Assembly: GCA_017561885.1 (NCBI GenBank)
Contig: JAFZBF010000040.1
Coordinates: 104,686-168,685 of the forward strand
Length of the DNA stretch: 64,000 bases
From: Bacteroidales bacterium
Lineage (GTDB): Bacteria > Bacteroidota > Bacteroidia > Bacteroidales > UBA932
Direction of reading: 5' to 3'
Every line of letters begins with the position of its first letter. Positions within the stretch are counted from its first letter, which is position 1. The notes beneath the pieces were generated by a model, which did not search any database, was not told the origin of the DNA, and worked only from the letters and a program-made list of their open reading frames with translations. Shown here piece by piece: positions 17,576 to 26,319 of this stretch. The position numbers and the translations under genes were made by a program.

Positions 17576-18921
17576 TGCTTATGACGAGGGTAATTACTTA
17601 TGGTACCTATGATTTGCTACATCAGGGGCATCTTAATCTGCTCCGTCGTGCAAAGGAACTTGGCGACTATTTGATAGTGGGTGTCACCAGCGATAGTTTT
17701 GACCGAGGACGAGGAAAGTTGAACGTACGCAACAACGTGTTGGAGCGCGTTGAAGCGGTTAAAAATACAGGATATGCCGATGAGGTAATCATTGAAGATT
17801 ATCTTGGACAGAAGATAGACGATATTCAGAAGTATGATATTGATATCTTCGCTATTGGCAGTGACTGGGCGGGGAAATTTGACTATCTGAATGAATATTG
17901 CAAAGTGGTTTATTTGCCACGTACGGAAGGTATATCTTCAACTCAGTTAAGGGAAGAAAGTCAGACAGTATATCGCATAGGTATTGTAGGTAGTGGACGT
18001 ATTGCCAATCGTTTTGTGCCAGAAACCAAAGTGGTAAATGGAGCACATGTTACGGCGGTAATGAATCCAGATAAGGAGAACGGAAAATCATTCGCAAAGA
18101 TTTATGGGCTAACGGCATATACAAATTTCGATCAATTCCTAGAGGATGTTGATTTAGTGTATGTTGCTTCACCTCATTTGACACACTATGAGTATGTCAA
18201 GAGAGCGTTGCAGGCAGATAAGCATGTCCTTTGTGAGATTCCATTCCTCTTATCAAAAGACCAAGCTCTTGAGCTATATGGCCTGGCAGAAGAACGCAAC
18301 TTAGTGCTTCTTGAAGCGAGTAAAACAGCCTTCTTCCCTGCTTTTGGGCATATTGTTACTTTGGTTAAGAGTGGAATTATAGGAGATGTTGTTGATGTTA
18401 AGTCTTCTCTTAGTAAAATGGTCCCACCTCCGACACGAGAGTTGGATGCTGCCCAAGCTGGTGGCGCTATGACTGAACACGCTTCGTTGACATTGTTGGC
18501 TATAATTAAAGTGTTGGGTATTGAATGGCATGACGTGGATTTTCGTAGTCGCATTGAAAACGGTGTGGATATCTATACGAAAGGTGTTATTAATTATCCT
18601 CATGCTACGGCCTCCTTTACATTGGGAATTGGAGTGAAGACAGAAGGCAACCTTGTGATTTCGGGGACGAAAGGCTATGTTTATGTTCCTGCCCCGTGGT
18701 GGTTGACTGATTTCTTTGAAGTACGCTATGAAGACCAGACCAAGAATAAGAAATACTTTTATGGCTATGATGGAGAGGGCCTGCGATATGAAATTCAAGA
18801 ATGGCTCTCTATGATTGTTAATAATCGACGAAGTTGCTATAAACTTCGCCGTAGAGAGAGTATTGCGATAGTGGAGATTATTGAGAAGTACATCAAAGGG
18901 GAAAAAGTTACGGCAATTTAA
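17575..18921 (+). CDS. Fusion of TagD-like cytidylyltransferase and Gfo/Idh/MocA oxidoreductase
   Basis: A 448-residue two-domain protein. Residues 1-130 are a glycerol-3-phosphate cytidylyltransferase domain: TYGTYDLLHQGH with the HxGH motif at 16-19, and RTEGISST (116-123). Residues 133-448 are a Gfo/Idh/MocA oxidoreductase with the NAD loop GIVGSGRIA (136-144) and the EIPFLL and EASKTAFFP landmarks of the family. The first half would make a CDP-polyol from CTP and a polyol phosphate; the second could make or alter that polyol, or oxidise a sugar. The linker is short and in frame, so the fusion is real in this sequence. Confidence 0.87.
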   Translation: MLMTRVITYGTYDLLHQGHLNLLRRAKELGDYLIVGVTSDSFDRGRGKLNVRNNVLERVEAVKNTGYADEVIIEDYLGQKIDDIQKYDIDIFAIGSDWAGKFDYLNEYCKVVYLPRTEGISSTQLREESQTVYRIGIVGSGRIANRFVPETKVVNGAHVTAVMNPDKENGKSFAKIYGLTAYTNFDQFLEDVDLVYVASPHLTHYEYVKRALQADKHVLCEIPFLLSKDQALELYGLAEERNLVLLEASKTAFFPAFGHIVTLVKSGIIGDVVDVKSSLSKMVPPPTRELDAAQAGGAMTEHASLTLLAIIKVLGIEWHDVDFRSRIENGVDIYTKGVINYPHATASFTLGIGVKTEGNLVISGTKGYVYVPAPWWLTDFFEVRYEDQTKNKKYFYGYDGEGLRYEIQEWLSMIVNNRRSCYKLRRRESIAIVEIIEKYIKGEKVTAI

Positions 18922-18939
18922 TTATTGTATTTAGTAAGA

Positions 18940-19650
18940 ATGAATATAGCTGTTATGCTTGCCGGTGGGACGGGTGAACGTATGGGGGCGGGAAGACCTA
19001 AACAATTCATAGAGATAGGACACAAGCCACTTATCGTTCATTGCTTGGATATCTATGAGCAGTCACCAGATATTGATGCCATTGAAGTAGTGTGTCATAA
19101 AGACTGGATGGATTACACATGGAAATTGGTCAAACAATGGAATATTACCAAAGTAAAATGGGTGTGTGAAGGTGGTGATACATGCCAATGTTCCACGCGC
19201 AACGGTATTTATAACCTTGAAGGAAAAGTTAAAGATGAGGATATTCTTATGTTCGTGATGAGCAGCAGTCCCTTTGTGAATGATGAGATTATTAAGGACT
19301 CTTTGCGCGTCTGCCATGAACATGGAAGTGCTTTTGCTTGTATGTCGAGCAAATACAATTTGGCATATACGGAAGATGGGGCGTCATCTTGCCATATCAA
19401 CTTTAAAGAGCATAATAAGACTATAAACATGCCGTGGACTTCTACTTTTGAGAAGTTCAATCGGTTTTTTCATAAAGCATTTAGTGAAGGAATTGAGACT
19501 CAGTTGCATTCTTACGTGCCTACTTTATGGGTAGCCCTAGGAGAAACGCTATGGTTCTCTCTTGACACAACGAAGAATCTTTTACATGCTACCTACAAAG
19601 AGGATAAGGATATTTTTGAGGCTGTTTTGAGAATGGAAAACAGAATATAA
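18940..19650 (+). CDS. IspD/TarI-like cytidylyltransferase
   Basis: A 236-residue nucleotidyltransferase of the IspD family: AGGTGERMG (8-16) and PKQF with Lys21 bind CTP. The ATG at 18940 starts exactly at the conserved MNIAVMLAGG; the open frame upstream uses a TTG. This is not the housekeeping IspD by context: it sits with a pentulokinase-like gene and an SDR in a glycan locus. TarI makes CDP-ribitol, and the pneumococcal enzyme Abp1 makes CDP-xylulose on the way to CDP-arabinitol, so a CDP-pentitol or CDP-pentulose product is likely. Confidence 0.83.
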   Translation: MNIAVMLAGGTGERMGAGRPKQFIEIGHKPLIVHCLDIYEQSPDIDAIEVVCHKDWMDYTWKLVKQWNITKVKWVCEGGDTCQCSTRNGIYNLEGKVKDEDILMFVMSSSPFVNDEIIKDSLRVCHEHGSAFACMSSKYNLAYTEDGASSCHINFKEHNKTINMPWTSTFEKFNRFFHKAFSEGIETQLHSYVPTLWVALGETLWFSLDTTKNLLHATYKEDKDIFEAVLRMENRI

Positions 19651-19664
19651 TAATACTCACAATT

Positions 19665-21194
19665 ATGAATTATTTAATGGGAGTTGATGAAGGCACAACG
19701 GGGTGTAAGGCTTGTATCTTTGACGAAACAGGAAAAATCATTTCTATCGCATCTCGCGAGTATTCATCGTACTATCCTCATCCTGGTTGGGTAGAGCAAG
19801 ATATAGAGGAGATAAAAGAGGCTGTATTTTCATCAATCCGAGAGTCAATAATATCAGCTAGTCGTAAAGGTGTTGATGTAAACGACATTATTGCCATTAG
19901 TCATTCCAATCAAGGAGTAACTATGGTGTTACTTGATGAAAATGAAAAAGTTATAAGAAACCATACTATTGGATGGCAGGATTTACGATATGTGGATATG
20001 TTGCCCGAATTGAATAAAAATGTTGATCAAGAACGTTATTGGAGAACAGGAGGAATGATGTTCGGCACATACAATATTGCTGTTTTGAATTGGATACAAA
20101 AGAACGAGCCAGAGAATTGGTCAAAGGTAAGGCATATATGTTCTCATCAAGACTATTTCTTAAGACAATATGGGGCGGATGGTTTTTATATTGATGAGGG
20201 TTGCATTAACTTCCTCTCAATGGCAGACTACAAGACCAATGAATGGGATGACTATATGATGAGTCTTTTCAATGTAAAACGTGAAATGCTGCCAATACCG
20301 GTTCATACTCCAGGGATGGTGGTGGGTAATGTAAAAGAGTCTTTTTCCCGTTTGACAGGTCTTTCTGTAAGATGTAAAGTTTGCTCCGGTCAGTTAGATG
20401 CCAATTGTTGTGCATTAGCTGCTGGTGGAATGAATCCTGGTACACAAGTTTTAACAATGGGAACGGCAGGTGTATCCACTTTCATTTCTGACAAAAGCGA
20501 GTTGGATCCGAATAAGAGAATAACTGTTCGCTCTAATCCTGGATTTGGAAACTATCAGTATTATATTATGACGAATACTGGTGCATCATCGTTCCGTTGG
20601 TTCAGAGATGAGTTATGTTCAATGGAGTCTGCTACCGCTAATCTGATGCATATTGATCCTTACAACATTATTACTGCAATAGCCGAAAATTCTTGTCCTG
20701 GAGCAAATGGAGTTACGGCGTTGACATGCTTTCAAGGTTCTCATACCCGTATTAAGAATGAGAAGGCTCGTGGGGCTTTCTTTGGAATAAACTTGGGTAC
20801 AACCAAAGCGGATCTTGCGCATGCTGTACTCGAAGGAATCTGCTTTGAGATGAAAGATATACTAAAAATGAATGAACATTTTTATGGCAAAGATGCTGTA
20901 AATATAAGACTATGTGGTGGGGTAGCAAAGAGTCCGTATTGGTGCCAGATGTTTGCTGACATTTTTGAAAAACCTATCGAATTAACGGAAGTAGCAGAGC
21001 TTGGTTGTTTAGGTGCGGCTATGTGTGCTGGTATTGGTGCGGGTCTCTTCTCGAATGTAAGAGATGCTGTAGAAAAGTGTGTACATGTGAGGGAGACCTA
21101 TACTCCCAATCCAAAGGCAAGTGAAATTTACAGTTTGTCATTTGATAAGTGGTTTGAATGCCTTACTGTTGCTAATACGGTGATTTACAAATAA
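19665..21194 (+). CDS. FGGY-family carbohydrate kinase (xylulokinase/ribulokinase-like)
   Basis: A 509-residue FGGY kinase, full length for the family. The N-terminal phosphate loop DEGTTGCKACIFD (8-20), the second loop MGTAGVSTF, and the C-terminal LCGGVAKSPYWCQMFADIF are all present. FGGY enzymes phosphorylate pentuloses, glycerol and related polyols. Placed directly after an IspD-like cytidylyltransferase and before an SDR, it probably makes the pentulose or pentitol phosphate that is then coupled to CMP. The exact sugar cannot be read from sequence. Confidence 0.85.
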   Translation: MNYLMGVDEGTTGCKACIFDETGKIISIASREYSSYYPHPGWVEQDIEEIKEAVFSSIRESIISASRKGVDVNDIIAISHSNQGVTMVLLDENEKVIRNHTIGWQDLRYVDMLPELNKNVDQERYWRTGGMMFGTYNIAVLNWIQKNEPENWSKVRHICSHQDYFLRQYGADGFYIDEGCINFLSMADYKTNEWDDYMMSLFNVKREMLPIPVHTPGMVVGNVKESFSRLTGLSVRCKVCSGQLDANCCALAAGGMNPGTQVLTMGTAGVSTFISDKSELDPNKRITVRSNPGFGNYQYYIMTNTGASSFRWFRDELCSMESATANLMHIDPYNIITAIAENSCPGANGVTALTCFQGSHTRIKNEKARGAFFGINLGTTKADLAHAVLEGICFEMKDILKMNEHFYGKDAVNIRLCGGVAKSPYWCQMFADIFEKPIELTEVAELGCLGAAMCAGIGAGLFSNVRDAVEKCVHVRETYTPNPKASEIYSLSFDKWFECLTVANTVIYK

Positions 21195-21206
21195 GTCTAT
21201 ACGATA

Positions 21207-21938
21207 ATGATTAAACGTATTCTTGTTGTTGGAGGAGCAAGTGGAATAGGTCTGGCTATTGCAGAAGAAATGGCTTTAAGGGATAGCACTGAAAAAGTAT
21301 ATGTAGTTGATAAAGCGTATTTTCAGGAGCAGTATTCGCACCCTAAAATTGACTTTTTCCAATTTGACTTGACTTCGTTGGACTATTCTTTTTTTGACCG
21401 TTTTGAAGATATCAATGCGTTGATGATTACAGCTGGTTTTGGGAGGTTGGCATTGTTCAAGGATGTGTCGGAACAGCATATTATAGAATTATTTAACGTT
21501 AATACTATACCGGTGTTGAGGTTAGTGAGACGATTCTATGAAAAGATAGAGGGCAATGATAATTTCTATTGTGGTGTGATGGATAGCATTGCCGGTTGGA
21601 TGTCATCTCCTTTCTTTGCAGTTTATGGCGCTACGAAGGCTGCACTTAAAATTTTTATAGAGAGCGTGAATGTAGAATTGTTGAAGGCTGGGACTACCAA
21701 TCGTATATTGAATGTGAGCCCAGGGACAATAAAAGGCACGGGTTTTTATGCGGGAAAGACAGACCTTAATGAATTACATGAACTGACGGTAGACATTATA
21801 GACCATTTAGAAAAGAAAGATGATCTTTTTATACCAAAGTATGATGAAATTTATAAAACGGTACTGCAGAGATATCAAGAAAACTTCCGAGAGGAAGGGG
21901 TGCATAGCTATGAGTATAAACAGAATAGTATAAGATAA
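21207..21938 (+). CDS. SDR-family oxidoreductase, polyol module
   Basis: A 243-residue SDR with GGASGIG (9-15), catalytic YGATK (140-144) and SPGT after it. It is not close to the two acyl-module SDRs. In the order cytidylyltransferase-kinase-SDR it is the natural candidate for reducing a ketose phosphate, or the CDP-ketose, to the polyol, the step done by TarJ or Abp2 in other systems, although those are not all SDRs. Five bases separate it from the LicD gene that would use the product. Confidence 0.8.
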   Translation: MIKRILVVGGASGIGLAIAEEMALRDSTEKVYVVDKAYFQEQYSHPKIDFFQFDLTSLDYSFFDRFEDINALMITAGFGRLALFKDVSEQHIIELFNVNTIPVLRLVRRFYEKIEGNDNFYCGVMDSIAGWMSSPFFAVYGATKAALKIFIESVNVELLKAGTTNRILNVSPGTIKGTGFYAGKTDLNELHELTVDIIDHLEKKDDLFIPKYDEIYKTVLQRYQENFREEGVHSYEYKQNSIR

Positions 21939-21943
21939 TATAT

Positions 21944-22882
21944 ATGATAGATTTATTAATAGATATTCCCGACAGCTTTTTTCAGGAAGAAACAAGATGT
22001 GGCCACGTCGTTTCGCAAGATATGAAAAAGATATGGGCAGTAGAACTCGATCTTCTTGCTGAATTTGAGAGAGTTTGTAAAAAATATAACTTGACCTATA
22101 TGGCTGTCGGTGGAACATTGTTGGGCGCGGCAAGGCATAAGGGTTTTATACCATGGGACGATGATATTGATTTGGCAATGTTTCGGGATGATTATGAGAA
22201 ACTAATTACTATAGGGTCTAAAGAATTTAAGCATCCTTACTTTCTTCAAACAGCAGCCGTGTCGATAGAAGAAAGACCTTTTCTTTCTGATATGATAAGA
22301 TTGAGAAACAGTGAGACAACAGCTGTTATTTCAATGCAACACAAGTATTCTCCTAATGCAAATCAAGGTATCTTTATTGATATATTTCCTCTAGATAATA
22401 CATTAGCTGATAAGTTTTTCAGGGATCGTCAATTAAAACGGATCAAAAGGTTCTATTCTCTTAATAAGTTTTTTTATTTCTGTACAAAGGATCATTTGTG
22501 GCATCATCCTAATAAATTCATCAGCTTATCAAGAAAAATCATTGCATTTCTGTTTAATAAGCCAATGAAAATAATGGCCAATAGGTTTTTTGCAAAGTAT
22601 ATTCATGAGTGCAAAAAATATAATGGTCAAGCAACAAGTAATATTGGGATTCTTATGTTTGTAACGGACGCTGAAAAACTTATATATGAATCTGACGATT
22701 GCCGACGAACCGTTGATGTGGAATTCGAGTTTCGGACAATCCCCATAGGTATAGGCTATGATCGAATGTTGACTCACCAATATGGGGACTGGCACAAAAT
22801 GGTAAAAGGAACAGCGTATCATTATCTTGATCTAATGAGTGCAGATATTCCATTTTCGCAATATTTGAATTTGAAGAAGTAG
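21944..22882 (+). CDS. LicD-family phosphotransferase, copy 3
   Basis: A 312-residue LicD protein with GGTLLGAARHKG..PWDDDID at 56-76 and the DIFPLD motif. It is longest of the three, with a basic middle part (about 160-220). Its location after the cytidylyltransferase-kinase-SDR genes suggests that it transfers the polyol phosphate made by them. The three LicDs share the active-site block and little else, which fits three different donors or acceptors. Confidence 0.85.
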   Translation: MIDLLIDIPDSFFQEETRCGHVVSQDMKKIWAVELDLLAEFERVCKKYNLTYMAVGGTLLGAARHKGFIPWDDDIDLAMFRDDYEKLITIGSKEFKHPYFLQTAAVSIEERPFLSDMIRLRNSETTAVISMQHKYSPNANQGIFIDIFPLDNTLADKFFRDRQLKRIKRFYSLNKFFYFCTKDHLWHHPNKFISLSRKIIAFLFNKPMKIMANRFFAKYIHECKKYNGQATSNIGILMFVTDAEKLIYESDDCRRTVDVEFEFRTIPIGIGYDRMLTHQYGDWHKMVKGTAYHYLDLMSADIPFSQYLNLKK

Positions 22883-22914
22883 TATTAATAGTCATGCGGA
22901 TTCATTCTCAGAGT

Positions 22915-23847
22915 ATGAATAAGCAACGTATTGTTTTTACTTTATTGTTCCTTCTTTATATTTCAACATCATGTGAAAACGATATCATTGATATCGTTTT
23001 TCCTGATGAAGAAAAAAACTCATTTTCCTGTAATCTTTTTACTACTGAATTTATTACTCATCAAAGCGCAGCTTCATATGGAGATTATTGTGTATTTATT
23101 ACAAATAGACGTAGCTCCCTATATCTATATAACTTAAAAACAAAGTCATTACTTTGTGAGGAAACTTTGCGGCCCGCTAAAGGTCTAGATTATTGGGGCT
23201 ATGATTTATATCACTGTAATCAAGCAACTTTTGGGGAGGATTTTTATTCAGAACAAGATGTTTTTCCTTTATTGTATGTAAGTCAAAGGGCAAATGAAGA
23301 TAGACGTTGCTTTATAGAAGTATTTAGAATACAGCCATCAAAAGAGGGGAAAGACGTTGATTATTCTTCTTTGAGCGCCACATTAGTTCAAACTATTTAT
23401 TTACCGAAAATGAATAGTGATAATTGCCTTGGCAATGTTAATTGTGTAATAGAAAAAGGCAGCCAAAAGATGTACACATATTCTAGGAATAACAATAATG
23501 ATGAGGCTAATTATGGTTATTGTAAAATATCTTGTTTTGACATTCCTGATGTGGATATAAGAGAAGTTGTATTAAACGATTCAGATATTAAAGATTCTTT
23601 TATGCTTGATTGTAGTGCTGTTAATATGCAAGGTGGTTGTATTAATAAAGGATATCTTTATATTGGTCAAGGGTATCAGAATGCTGGATATATATTCTTA
23701 AATGTAATTAACCTGAAAGAAAAAAAAATAGATAATCGAATAGATTTATTGGCCATGGGTATTCAATGGGAACCAGAAGGCTGTTTCATTTACAATGATA
23801 CTGTTATGCTATCTACGGCTTCTGGCATAATAGGTTTTAAGTTTTAG
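22915..23847 (+). CDS. Lipoprotein of unknown function at the end of the AT-rich block
   Basis: A 310-residue protein with a signal peptide ending in a lipobox-like STSC (Cys20), followed by acidic residues (END..D), which in Bacteroidota can mark export to the cell surface. I chose ATG 22915 because it begins the signal peptide; the frame opens at 22894. The mature part has repeated aromatic strand-like blocks (DYCVFITNRRSSLYLYNLKTKSLL, GYLYIGQGYQNAGYIFLNVINL) that suggest a beta-propeller. I do not recognise a family. It could bind or process the polysaccharide, but nothing proves it. Confidence 0.6.
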   Translation: MNKQRIVFTLLFLLYISTSCENDIIDIVFPDEEKNSFSCNLFTTEFITHQSAASYGDYCVFITNRRSSLYLYNLKTKSLLCEETLRPAKGLDYWGYDLYHCNQATFGEDFYSEQDVFPLLYVSQRANEDRRCFIEVFRIQPSKEGKDVDYSSLSATLVQTIYLPKMNSDNCLGNVNCVIEKGSQKMYTYSRNNNNDEANYGYCKISCFDIPDVDIREVVLNDSDIKDSFMLDCSAVNMQGGCINKGYLYIGQGYQNAGYIFLNVINLKEKKIDNRIDLLAMGIQWEPEGCFIYNDTVMLSTASGIIGFKF

Positions 23848-23878
23848 CTTTAGGAGAAAAATGCATAGTTGAAAAAGT

Positions 23879-23977
23879 AGAGGCTTTGCGCATGTTATTG
23901 GACGCTGTGAAAGGATTGAGGACCAACCAGCATGGCAACTGATTCACAAGCATCCTGTGTATAAGGAAGAAGGGTAA
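23879..23977 (+). pseudogene. Possible remnant of an acyltransferase-like gene tail
   Basis: A 32-codon open stretch without start, ending TAA, reads GFAHVIGR then CERIEDQPAWQLIHKHPVYKEEG. The HVIGR part recalls the PARVIG tail of hexapeptide serine or sugar acetyltransferases. It is preceded by a stop in frame, so only a tail would be left. Base composition here begins to rise from the AT-rich block on the left. Identification is weak and may be chance. Confidence 0.25.
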
Positions 23978-24007
23978 ATATCGTGGATACGATTAAAAGT
24001 GCAGTAG

Positions 24008-25102
24008 TTGGATAATAAGAATAATACACAAGAAACAGTACTTCACTTTCTCCGCATCGGATTAGGAGAGAAAGATGTCTATAATGCAGAGCATGGTTGG
24101 GAAAAGGTGTATGATGAGGCTGCGCAGCTGGGTGTGTCGCCATTTGTATTCGATGGCTATGTGAAAAAGTACGATGCGAGAGAATTAGTTTCGGAGATGC
24201 CTGTTGCCGAGAAGATGAAGTGGATTGCAACGGTTTTCAATTCTGAGGCTCTTTCTGCAACACATGAGACCACTGCAAACGATCTTGCCCATATCTTCGC
24301 TGAAGGAGGATTGAGGACGTATGTCCTGAAGGGTTATGTTATAGCTGAGTGCTATCCACAGCCGAAGCATCGTCAGAGCGTGGATTTGGACTGCTTCTTG
24401 GTGTCGGCAGAAGACCAGAACAACTTCGATTCGTGGGAGAAAGGAAACTTGCTGATAGAAAAGCACGGATTTAGCGTAGCGCGCGATTTCTATAAGAACA
24501 GCACATTCCATCTTCCTCAATTGATGGTTGAGAATCATAAATTTCTCACGCCGTTCCGTGGGAATAAGTACTTAACGAAGTTAGAAGCGTTTCTTCAAGG
24601 TCTTATCCGTGCAGATGAAGGAAAGGACAAGATAGATGATACCGAGTTGCTGCGTCCACCGGTGATGGCTTCTGCGCTGTTTCTGGTGGAACATTCTTTC
24701 TCCCATTTCCTGCATGAAGGACTGAACCTTCGGCATATCACCGACTGGATGATGTTCAGCCGCTATCATAAGGATGATATATCCTGGCCTCAATTTGAAA
24801 GCTATATTGATGAATTCGGATTCCGCCGTTTTTATGATGCTTATGTCCATGTCGGGAAATATGTTCTGGGAGATATTCCATTTGAGCAGCTGACTGCTCC
24901 TGAACAGCGGATGATGAATTCGGTGTGGGAAGGATTGGATCTCCATGACACCGTCAGGGGTTTTCGAGGCAAGCTCAACCTGGTCGGCAATACTTTCCGC
25001 GCTCGCTGGAAATACAAATACTTTTCACCCATCTCCATGATTCATGCGTTATGGATCCAAGTCAAAGGTTTTCTGTTTATTAAACAACCTAAATTGAATT
25101 GA
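24008..25102 (+). CDS. Nucleotidyltransferase-fold family protein (PF14907 type)
   Basis: A 364-residue protein resembling the uncharacterised nucleotidyltransferase family found in polysaccharide loci: VLKGYVIAECYP (about 98-109), then RQSVDLDCFL, where the two aspartates would bind metal, and later HLPQLMVENH and LVEHSFSHF..GLNLRHITDWMMF. An in-frame stop lies directly before the TTG at 24008, and the next ATG would remove the conserved N-terminus, so a TTG start is likely. Substrate unknown; related proteins are sometimes seen with lipid-linked glycan genes. Confidence 0.7.
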   Translation: MDNKNNTQETVLHFLRIGLGEKDVYNAEHGWEKVYDEAAQLGVSPFVFDGYVKKYDARELVSEMPVAEKMKWIATVFNSEALSATHETTANDLAHIFAEGGLRTYVLKGYVIAECYPQPKHRQSVDLDCFLVSAEDQNNFDSWEKGNLLIEKHGFSVARDFYKNSTFHLPQLMVENHKFLTPFRGNKYLTKLEAFLQGLIRADEGKDKIDDTELLRPPVMASALFLVEHSFSHFLHEGLNLRHITDWMMFSRYHKDDISWPQFESYIDEFGFRRFYDAYVHVGKYVLGDIPFEQLTAPEQRMMNSVWEGLDLHDTVRGFRGKLNLVGNTFRARWKYKYFSPISMIHALWIQVKGFLFIKQPKLN

Positions 25103-25103
25103 T

Positions 25104-26303
25104 ATGAAGATACTGGTTACTGGTGCAAAGGGTTTTGTGGGGAGGAATTTGTGTGAGCAATTGAAAAATATCCGTGACGGGAAGGCGAGGAATTATGGCG
25201 TAACAATAGAAGAGGTATTTGAATATGATTTAGACTCGACTCCCGAGGAGTTGGAATGCTGGTGCTCGCAGGCAGATTTCGTGTTCAATCTTGCCGGAGT
25301 GAACAGGCCGAAGGAGCAGTCTGAATTTATGGAAGGGAATTTTGGTTTTGCTTCAATACTTCTTGATACATTGCGGAAAAAGGGCAACACCTGCCCGGTG
25401 ATGCTGAGCAGTTCTCAGCAGGCATCTCTTACAGGGCGTTTCGGGAACAGCGAGTATGGCCGTAGCAAGAAAGCGGGGGAGGATCTGTTCCTCAGGTATG
25501 GTGAAGAAACCGGTGCAAAAGTATTGGTGTTCCGATTCCCGAATCTTTTTGGCAAATGGTGCAGGCCAAACTATAACAGTGCTGTGGCTACATTTTGCAA
25601 TGCTGTGGCGAATGACTTGCCATACACTGTAAATGATCCATCTGTGGAGCTTGAACTTCTCTACATAGACGATCTGGTGGATGAGATGATTGCTTGCCTG
25701 CGAGGTGAGGAACATCGCTGCGAGTTTGACGGCTTGGAGGTTGTGCCTAATGAATCCGGCAGATATTGCCATGTCCCGACAACACACAAGGCAATGCTTG
25801 GAGAAATAGTGGAACTCCTGAATTCTTTCGAAGCACAGAGGTCGACGCTTATTATTCCTGAGATTCCGGCTGGCTCTTTTGCCAAAAAACTCTACAGTAC
25901 ATTTTTGAGCTACCTGCCTGCATCAAAGGTGGCATTCCCGCTCAGGACAAATACAGACCAGAGAGGCTCATTTACTGAACTGGTAAAAACAATCGGAAGC
26001 GGACAGTTCTCTGTGAATATCTCAAATCCCGGTGTCACAAAAGGTCAGCATTGGCATAACACGAAATGGGAATTCTTCATCGTGGTCTCAGGACACGCCT
26101 TGATACAGGAGCGAAAGATCGGGACTGACGAAGTCCTTGATTTCGAAGTATCCGGAGAGGAAATAAAAGCCGTACATATGTTGCCGGGATATACCCACAA
26201 TATTATAAATTTGTCTGATTCCGAGCCTTTGATTACCCTGATGTGGGCAAATGAGTTGTTTGATCCGAACCGGCCGGATACTTATTTTGAACCAGTAGAA
26301 TAA
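25104..26303 (+). CDS. fnlB: UDP-L-FucNAc pathway reductase (CapF/WbjC/FnlB): NAD epimerase plus cupin
   Basis: A 399-residue bifunctional protein: an N-terminal SDR-type domain (ILVTGAKGFVGRNL, 3-16; SSSQQASLTGRFGNSEYGRSKKAGE with YxxxK) and a C-terminal cupin (about 290-395, QRGSFTEL, GQHWHNTKWEFFIVVSG with metal-binding histidines). CapF makes the UDP-L-talo intermediate in the pathway from UDP-GlcNAc to UDP-N-acetyl-L-fucosamine. Its partners FnlC and FnlA follow directly, so this assignment is firm. Confidence 0.9.
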   Translation: MKILVTGAKGFVGRNLCEQLKNIRDGKARNYGVTIEEVFEYDLDSTPEELECWCSQADFVFNLAGVNRPKEQSEFMEGNFGFASILLDTLRKKGNTCPVMLSSSQQASLTGRFGNSEYGRSKKAGEDLFLRYGEETGAKVLVFRFPNLFGKWCRPNYNSAVATFCNAVANDLPYTVNDPSVELELLYIDDLVDEMIACLRGEEHRCEFDGLEVVPNESGRYCHVPTTHKAMLGEIVELLNSFEAQRSTLIIPEIPAGSFAKKLYSTFLSYLPASKVAFPLRTNTDQRGSFTELVKTIGSGQFSVNISNPGVTKGQHWHNTKWEFFIVVSGHALIQERKIGTDEVLDFEVSGEEIKAVHMLPGYTHNIINLSDSEPLITLMWANELFDPNRPDTYFEPVE

Positions 26304-26319
26304 CAGATGACATTTAAAT

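Noticed and set aside
18940..19650. Housekeeping ispD
   Set aside because: The context (kinase, SDR, LicD, AT-rich glycan block) points to a CDP-polyol enzyme; ispE is elsewhere in the window, in the core region.
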